This document shows positions 5,195 through 9,634 of a DNA stretch of 9,634 nucleotides, in pieces. Each line of letters starts with the position of its first letter. Positions within the stretch are counted from its first letter, which is position 1. The notes under the pieces were generated by a model. The model searched no databases. It was not told the DNA's origin and saw nothing but the letters and a program-made list of their open reading frames with translations. The position numbers and the translations under genes are program-made. Source of the stretch: Candidatus Cloacimonadota bacterium (GTDB lineage Bacteria > Cloacimonadota > Cloacimonadia > Cloacimonadales > Cloacimonadaceae); the NCBI GenBank assembly GCA_017996595.1, contig JAGOGT010000024.1, forward strand, positions 1-9,634, read 5' to 3'.

Positions 5195-6175
5195 CTTAGC
5201 TCCGCTTTCTGGTTTCATTGAATGTTTCATTGCATGTTTCATTGGATGTTTCATTTCTCCTGCCGGTTTGCCTTTTACCAGAAACCACAATCCCACCATC
5301 GCCGGCAGCACATCCTGGATAATAAACAGGCACAGGGTGGCAGAAACTGCTTGCTCCGCGGTTATTCCCGTATCTTTCAGAAAGTGGATGGCGAAGCTTT
5401 CGCGCAGTCCCAGGCCGCTGATGGTGATGGGAATGGAATTGGAAAATTGCACCAGGGCCATCCGCAGGGACGATTCCATGAAGCTAAGCGGAATAAAACA
5501 GCGCAGCAGCAGCCAGTATTGCAGATAGGTAAGCAGCGTGGAGGCAATCTGAATGAGGATCATCCAGGCACCCTGGCGGGAATAGGTCTTTTGCAAAGGG
5601 CGCCATTTATCCTTCAGCCCCAGAGTGAGATACAGAATTTCAGGAGCCATAATGCACAGCGCCATGGCAATGAGCAGCCACACCAGCGGAAAATCCGTGA
5701 AATAGACCACCGCCGCGCCAGAGGCAAAAGTCCAGGTAGCCCAGGTGAGGAAACTTCGCTCCAGCATCGTGCTCCAAAACGAAGCACTGCGGCTGGAATT
5801 GGATATATAAAAGATTTTGGCGATGCTGGCATGTCCACCCGGGATGGCAAAACGCAGGGGCAGGCCGATCAAATAACTTTTCAGCACCTCGCGATGATCG
5901 GGTTCATAGCCGGGATTTATCTTCAGCGCACATAGCCAGTTGCGGTATTGCAGCCAGTTTCGGACGATGCTAATGCCGATGAGCGCCATTATCAGCAGTG
6001 GCGAAAACTTCAGGATGTCTGCCAAAGCGCTGGCAAAGGAGATTTTGCGCGCAATCATCCACAGGATAAAGATGCTGATGCCGAATTTAACAAAATAGAG
6101 CAGGATCTTCCAGATGCGTTTATACCTGGAAGGAGCCGGATCGCTTTGCAGAAAGGTTTCTGGCTCTATATTCAT
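5192..6175 (-). CDS. Flippase-like membrane protein, LPG synthase TM domain (UPF0104)
   Basis: A 327-residue integral membrane protein resembling the flippase-like transmembrane domain seen in lysylphosphatidylglycerol synthases and stand-alone UPF0104 proteins. Members are thought to move or modify lipid-linked molecules in the inner membrane; the substrate here is unknown. Hydrophobic helices lie near 22-41, 58-73, 145-160, 163-186, 203-224 and 277-300. Family-like motifs are LPLRFAIPGGHASIAKIFYI (105-124) and SIPITISGLGLRE (247-259). No C-terminal soluble synthase domain is present. The ATG at 6175 is chosen because it overlaps the malic enzyme stop (ATGA) and starts just before the cytoplasmic and first membrane segment; an upstream in-frame ATG at 6268 would lie deep inside the malic enzyme. 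The C-terminus ends in an odd Met-Lys-His repeat tail (308-321). Probably co-transcribed with the malic enzyme gene. Confidence 0.85.
   Translation of the reverse strand: MNIEPETFLQSDPAPSRYKRIWKILLYFVKFGISIFILWMIARKISFASALADILKFSPLLIMALIGISIVRNWLQYRNWLCALKINPGYEPDHREVLKSYLIGLPLRFAIPGGHASIAKIFYISNSSRSASFWSTMLERSFLTWATWTFASGAAVVYFTDFPLVWLLIAMALCIMAPEILYLTLGLKDKWRPLQKTYSRQGAWMILIQIASTLLTYLQYWLLLRCFIPLSFMESSLRMALVQFSNSIPITISGLGLRESFAIHFLKDTGITAEQAVSATLCLFIIQDVLPAMVGLWFLVKGKPAGEMKHPMKHAMKHSMKPESGAK
5211..5254. repeat. 12-bp tandem repeat within the flippase 3' end
   Basis: On the minus strand ATGAAACATNCA occurs three times (5254-5243, 5242-5231, 5230-5219), followed by a partial ATGAAACC (5218-5211). 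In frame it encodes MKHP-MKHA-MKHS-MKP. Confidence 0.85.
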
Positions 6176-7632
6176 CGGCCGAACTTGGCTTTGGTTTGCC
6201 TTAGGGCGTCTAAGATCATATCTGTTGGCGGTGCTGCGATATAGCCATCGTCCATCAGCGCCTGGCACAGGGCGCGGGAGCTGTCAATATCAGCCTTGGC
6301 CTGGGCAAAAACTTCATCCCAGCTTAGCTTTAGCCCTGCCACTCCATCGGCTATGGCTTGCATGGCCACGTCGGCTGCTTCATAGGCAAATACGTCGGGT
6401 TCGTCCATTTTGGGAACGATGTCGTCCGCATGAATGCCGCGTTTTTCGGCATAAGCGGCCAGCGAATGAGCCGCGGCAATGGCCATATTGTCGGTGATTT
6501 TGCTTGCCTGCACCAGCAACGCGCCCTTCAGGATGCCAGGAAAACCGCAGGAATTATTTATCTGATTGGGGAAATCGCCGCGTCCGGTGGCAACTATATA
6601 GGCTCCGGCAGCCTTGGCGTCATAGGGATAAATTTCGGGAACGGGATTGGCACAGGTGAAGACAATGCTTTTGGGGGCCATCAGGCTGATCCATTCCGGC
6701 TTGATGGTATCTGGTCCGGGAGTGGAGAGAGCGATCAGCACATCTGCGCCTTTAAGGGCATTGGCGATGCCATCAAGGCGCTGGGGATTGGTCTTTTGGG
6801 CAAGTTCCCACTGGCGGTATTTGCTGGGATTGGCCTGGATATCCTGACGACCGGGATGCAGGGCGCCCTTGCTATCGAAGATGATGAGCTTATCGGGATC
6901 AAGACCGCTCTGCAAAAGGAACCTGGCAATGGTGCTATTGGAAGCTCCGGCACCAAACAACACGCAATTGATGTTATCGATGCGGCGCTGAGTAAGCTTC
7001 AAGGCATTGATCAGCCCTGCCAGAGTAACGCAAGCCGTGCCCTGGGCATCATCGTGCCACACGGGGATATCGCAGCTTTCGCGCAGTTCGTCTAACACGC
7101 GATAGCAATTGGGCTGGGAAATATCTTCCAGATTCACGGCGCCCACGCTGGGACAGAGCATCTTTACGAAGTCGATGGTTTTCTGGGCCTGAGGCTGGCC
7201 ATGTTCGTCGCGGCTATCGATGCACAAGGCAATGGCATCGAAGCCACCCAGATACTTCATCAGCATGGCTTTGCCTTCCATCACGCCCAAGCCGCCATGC
7301 GTGCCACAATCGCCATCTCCCAAAACGCGGGTGCTATCGGACACTACGGCAACCAGATTGCCGGTATTGGAGTATTTGCGGGCTTGGGTTTGGTCATCCC
7401 GAATGGCCGTGGAAACCGCAGATACGCCCGGGGTGTACCATACATTGAACCAATTGAAGCCCCAGATGCCGGCTTTGGGGAGGCTTTGCATCTTGCCTTT
7501 ATAAAACTTATGGGCAGCCAGGGAGAGGGTTTTCAGGAAATAGGTTTGGGCGGCAGCAACTTCTGCAGCGGGGAAAAAGGCGGCAAAAACCTCTGCCAGA
7601 TTGGCCAGATCAGTACGTAGCTCTTTCATCAT
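6172..7632 (-). CDS. Malic enzyme (malate dehydrogenase, oxaloacetate-decarboxylating)
   Basis: Malic enzymes convert malate to pyruvate and CO2 with NAD(P)+ and a divalent metal. The 486 residues contain the catalytic tyrosine in YTPGVSAVS (66-74), the lysine in VMEGKAML (117-124, Lys121), metal-binding acids in NLEDISQPN (167-175) and HDDAQGTA (193-200), a Rossmann segment CVLFGAGASNSTIA (223-236), and the late conserved RGDFPNQINNSCGFPGI (351-367). TRVLGDGDCG (101-110) departs from the usual bacterial GLGxxG pattern. Cofactor preference cannot be read with confidence. Two consecutive ATGs (7632 and 7629) follow an AAGGA site; the second has the better spacing, so the protein may be 485 residues. 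A TTGACA box lies about 51 nt upstream. The gene stop overlaps the next gene's start by 4 nt. Confidence 0.93.
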   Translation of the reverse strand: MMKELRTDLANLAEVFAAFFPAAEVAAAQTYFLKTLSLAAHKFYKGKMQSLPKAGIWGFNWFNVWYTPGVSAVSTAIRDDQTQARKYSNTGNLVAVVSDSTRVLGDGDCGTHGGLGVMEGKAMLMKYLGGFDAIALCIDSRDEHGQPQAQKTIDFVKMLCPSVGAVNLEDISQPNCYRVLDELRESCDIPVWHDDAQGTACVTLAGLINALKLTQRRIDNINCVLFGAGASNSTIARFLLQSGLDPDKLIIFDSKGALHPGRQDIQANPSKYRQWELAQKTNPQRLDGIANALKGADVLIALSTPGPDTIKPEWISLMAPKSIVFTCANPVPEIYPYDAKAAGAYIVATGRGDFPNQINNSCGFPGILKGALLVQASKITDNMAIAAAHSLAAYAEKRGIHADDIVPKMDEPDVFAYEAADVAMQAIADGVAGLKLSWDEVFAQAKADIDSSRALCQALMDDGYIAAPPTDMILDALRQTKAKFGR

Positions 7633-7660
7633 TTAATCCTTATCGTGGTAGGCTGAGGCG

Positions 7661-7689
7661 ATGTTTGCGAAGGGGGCTGTTTCTGTCAA
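7661..7689 (-). promoter_or_regulatory. Candidate malic enzyme promoter (TTGACA box)
   Basis: TTGACA at 7689-7684 on the minus strand is followed after exactly 17 nt by AAACAT (7666-7661), which matches three of six positions of TATAAT. It lies 51 nt before the first ATG, in a 147-bp divergent intergenic region. Confidence 0.4.
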
Positions 7690-7725
7690 GGGTAGTTCGC
7701 GACGCCGGTAATTTTCACATTCTTC

Positions 7726-7771
7726 TTGACACCAGCAGTAAGATATAGTTTGGGGTATAAAAATGAGGAGG
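7726..7771 (+). promoter_or_regulatory. Candidate promoter and strong ribosome site of the lipoprotein gene
   Basis: TTGACA (7726-7731) lies 48 nt before the start. Two -10-like hexamers exist, TATAGT (7744-7749) and TATAAA (7756-7761), but their spacings from the box are 12 and 24 nt, neither canonical. AGGAGG (7766-7771) sits 8 nt before the ATG at 7780 and fixes that start over the longer in-frame ATG at 7726, which overlaps the promoter box. Confidence 0.45.
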
Positions 7772-7779
7772 TATATGCC

Positions 7780-8409
7780 ATGAAACATATCTGCTACATC
7801 AGTCTGGCTGTGCTGCTATTGCTAATAGTTTCAGCCTGCGAAAAAGGGGCAAGCTTTGAGGTGATCAATCAATGCTCCTATCCTGCCTGGGTAAGTGTGG
7901 ATGGAGATTCGCTGATTACTTTGGCGGCAGGGGAAACGAGAAGCTTCAAGATTGCCACCGGCACCGAAAGTATCCTGAGCGGCTCGGTTTATGAAAGCTT
8001 TAAGGTGATTGCCTTTGGTGAGACCTTTTCCCTGGAAAGAGAGGTGGATGGACACTTGATTCCCACAGACAGCACCACGGTAAAAATCCGGGCAGGGGAA
8101 ACCAGACGCGCTCCCCTGATTCCCAATCGTGCCAGCCTCAAGGTGACCAATAACAGCTCCAATCCCATCGAAAAAGCGGAAATATGGAAACATACCGCCC
8201 TCACCCACACCAGAGTGGGAACCATCTATGATATTGAACCGGGAACAAACAAATTCTACCGGGGAGAATATGCCGTTGCCAATAACATGTTCTACTACAC
8301 GGTGCTGCTGTATTTCCCGGGGATGGATGAACCGCTTGGCTTTGGAGGCGAAAACACCATTCTGGGCAAAGACGAGCAATTTAACGTGATATATGCTGAT
8401 CCTGAATAA
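7780..8409 (+). CDS. Small lipoprotein of unknown function
   Basis: I do not recognise a family. The 209-residue product starts MKHICYISLAVLLLLIVSAC, a lipoprotein signal peptide with lipobox VSAC and the lipidated Cys at residue 20; the following Glu gives no Asp-type retention signal, so outer-membrane sorting is possible in a diderm. The mature part looks all-beta and may hold two related halves. Each opens with a strand and an Asn/Ser/Pro-rich turn (FEVINQCSYPAWVSV at 26-40; LKVTNNSSNPIEKAEIW at 120-136), followed by a phrase such as LAAGETRSFKI (48-58) or IEPGTNKFYRG (152-162). The start is set by an AGGAGG site 8 nt upstream. It precedes the M16 peptidase gene by 26 nt on the same strand, so the two are likely co-expressed. 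No catalytic motif is visible. Confidence 0.85.
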   Translation: MKHICYISLAVLLLLIVSACEKGASFEVINQCSYPAWVSVDGDSLITLAAGETRSFKIATGTESILSGSVYESFKVIAFGETFSLEREVDGHLIPTDSTTVKIRAGETRRAPLIPNRASLKVTNNSSNPIEKAEIWKHTALTHTRVGTIYDIEPGTNKFYRGEYAVANNMFYYTVLLYFPGMDEPLGFGGENTILGKDEQFNVIYADPE

Positions 8410-8435
8410 ACGATAAAATAAACCAAGGAGAGATA

Positions 8436-9634
8436 ATGAAGGCTAAACTACTTTTAATAGTCATGGTGATCTGCACCCTAAGCATGAGTGCATTGATTCC
8501 ACCCGAACTTACCACTATGCCCCTGCCGAGTGATCCGGACGTGCTTACAGGGGTTTTGCCCAATGGCCTGAAATATTGCGTACTGCGCAATGCCAAGCCG
8601 GAAAAAAGAATTGAACTGAGGCTGATCGTGGATGCCGGAAGCGTGAATGAAGATGAAGATCAATTGGGCTTGGCGCATTTCACGGAGCACATGGCTTTTA
8701 ATGGCAGCAAGAACTTCCCACGCACGGAGATGGTGGAATATCTCACCTCCATTGGCATGGGTTTTCATAATGGCCTCAATGGCGGCACTACGTATGATTG
8801 GACTATCTATATGTTCAAACTGCCCACCGAAGATGAAGCTAAGCTGCGCAAAGGTTTTTCCATCCTCAGCGATATTGCCTGGCAGCTTAGCATGGAATCT
8901 TCGGAGATTGACCGCGAACGTGGCATTATCATGGAAGAATGGCGCTTGGGACAAAGTGCCGATCAGCGGGTGGACGATAAAATCAATGCTGTGCGCATGG
9001 CGGGTTCACGCTATGAAAAGCGTAACCCCATTGGCACCATAGAAAATCTCAAGATTTTTCAGCACGACAGCTTACGCCGCTTTTATCACGACTGGTATCG
9101 CCCCGATTTGCAAACTGTGGTGATGGTGGGAGATTATGATCCCCAGGTGATGAAGGCCATGGTGGAAGAATATTTTGGCGTGATCCCGGCGCGTACGGAT
9201 CCACGCCCCAAAGAGGAATATCCCGTTCCGGATAATCCGGAGCCGCGCTCTATCGTGGTGCTGGATAAGGAACTGCCCATGACAAATATCCAGGTAACCT
9301 GGAAGAAGCACTTTCCGAAGGTGGAAGATCTCGGAACTTATTATGAAGACCTCAAACGCCAGCTTTTTTATGCCATGTTCAATGCCCGTATGGAAGAGCT
9401 GATGCTGCGTCCCGATCCGCCTTTCAGTTATGCCTGGGGCTACAGTGCCGATTGGCTGAAAAACTTCTCTGCTTCAACCCTGGGAGCTATTTGCACCGAG
9501 GGCAAGAGTGAAGCAGCGCTCCAAACTCTGCTGCAAGAGATCAGCCGCATCAAGCAGCATGGTTACCTCCCCGCAGAACTCGATCGTGCCAAACAGGAGC
9601 TAATCCGCAGTGCCGAAACCGAAGTAGCCAAGAA
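8436..9634 (+). CDS. Exported M16 family zinc metallopeptidase (PqqL/insulinase-like), 3' end cut off
   Basis: M16 peptidases degrade or process peptides in a clamshell fold made of paired homologous domains. The 399 visible residues begin with a signal peptide (hydrophobic 5-18, likely cleavage near SMSA at 16-19). The first catalytic domain carries the inverted zinc motif HFTEH at 81-85 (His81, Glu84, His85), with the third ligand probably Glu161 in IDRERGIIMEEWR (158-170), at the family's expected spacing. NGGTTYDWTIYMFKLP (115-130) and the RPDLQTVVMVGDYDP region (about 218-232) are also typical. PqqL-like proteins are often about 900 residues, so more than half is probably missing. The ATG has AAGGAG five nt upstream. 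Periplasmic or surface location is inferred from the signal peptide. It follows the lipoprotein gene by 26 nt. Confidence 0.93.
   Translation, partial: MKAKLLLIVMVICTLSMSALIPPELTTMPLPSDPDVLTGVLPNGLKYCVLRNAKPEKRIELRLIVDAGSVNEDEDQLGLAHFTEHMAFNGSKNFPRTEMVEYLTSIGMGFHNGLNGGTTYDWTIYMFKLPTEDEAKLRKGFSILSDIAWQLSMESSEIDRERGIIMEEWRLGQSADQRVDDKINAVRMAGSRYEKRNPIGTIENLKIFQHDSLRRFYHDWYRPDLQTVVMVGDYDPQVMKAMVEEYFGVIPARTDPRPKEEYPVPDNPEPRSIVVLDKELPMTNIQVTWKKHFPKVEDLGTYYEDLKRQLFYAMFNARMEELMLRPDPPFSYAWGYSADWLKNFSASTLGAICTEGKSEAALQTLLQEISRIKQHGYLPAELDRAKQELIRSAETEVAK

Noticed and set aside
6176..6268. Upstream in-frame start giving a 358-residue flippase
   Set aside because: It would overlap the malic enzyme gene by about 97 bp, and the extra residues are the malic enzyme C-terminus read in another frame. 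The ATGA start at 6175 fits better.
7726..7779. Longer lipoprotein with start at 7726
   Set aside because: It would bury the signal peptide behind 18 extra residues and lacks a ribosome site, whereas AGGAGG sits 8 nt before the ATG at 7780.

Overview
The window is dense bacterial chromosome. Its composition is moderate in GC and the genes are closely packed. Seven genes lie on the minus strand: glutamate formimidoyltransferase, a CNNM/CorC-type membrane protein, prfA, a DUF1385 membrane protein, rpmE, a flippase-like membrane protein and a malic enzyme. Two genes lie divergently on the plus strand: a small lipoprotein and an exported M16 peptidase. The two end genes, glutamate formimidoyltransferase and the M16 peptidase, run off the window. 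No rRNA, tRNA, CRISPR array or transposase is visible. The lineage cannot be fixed from the sequence. Lipoproteins and an exported M16 peptidase beside ordinary housekeeping genes would suit an uncultured diderm of the FCB type (for example Cloacimonadota), but this is only a guess.

Positions 1-4606 (minus strand, read right to left) hold a translation-linked cluster: rpmE, DUF1385 membrane protein, prfA, CNNM/CorC protein, ftcD. From DUF1385 onward the genes are nearly gapless (3, 0 and 15 nt), so they look like one transcript. rpmE is separated from them by 290 nt. That gap holds a probable terminator and a 176-bp composite of two matching 62-nt hairpin elements in inverted orientation.

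Positions 4607-5254 form the most unusual part. Between rpmE and the flippase gene lies a 585-bp non-coding tract containing short tandem arrays of different period: 8 bp x 6, 11 bp x 2, 9 bp x 23 with two 8-bp interrupters, and 7 bp x 4. A 12-bp array continues inside the 3' end of the flippase gene. The 9-bp minisatellite (unit ATGGACNNN) is flanked on the far side by an inverted copy of its own units.

Positions 5192-7632 (minus) hold a malic enzyme gene whose stop overlaps the start of a flippase-like (LPG synthase TM domain) gene, so they are probably co-transcribed. Positions 7633-7779 are a divergent intergenic region with a TTGACA box on each strand. Positions 7780-9634 (plus) hold a lipoprotein of unknown function followed 26 nt later by the M16 metalloprotease gene, probably one operon.

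No complete new defence or mobile system is evident. The candidates worth following are the paired hairpin element, the multi-period repeat locus and the lipoprotein/M16 pair.
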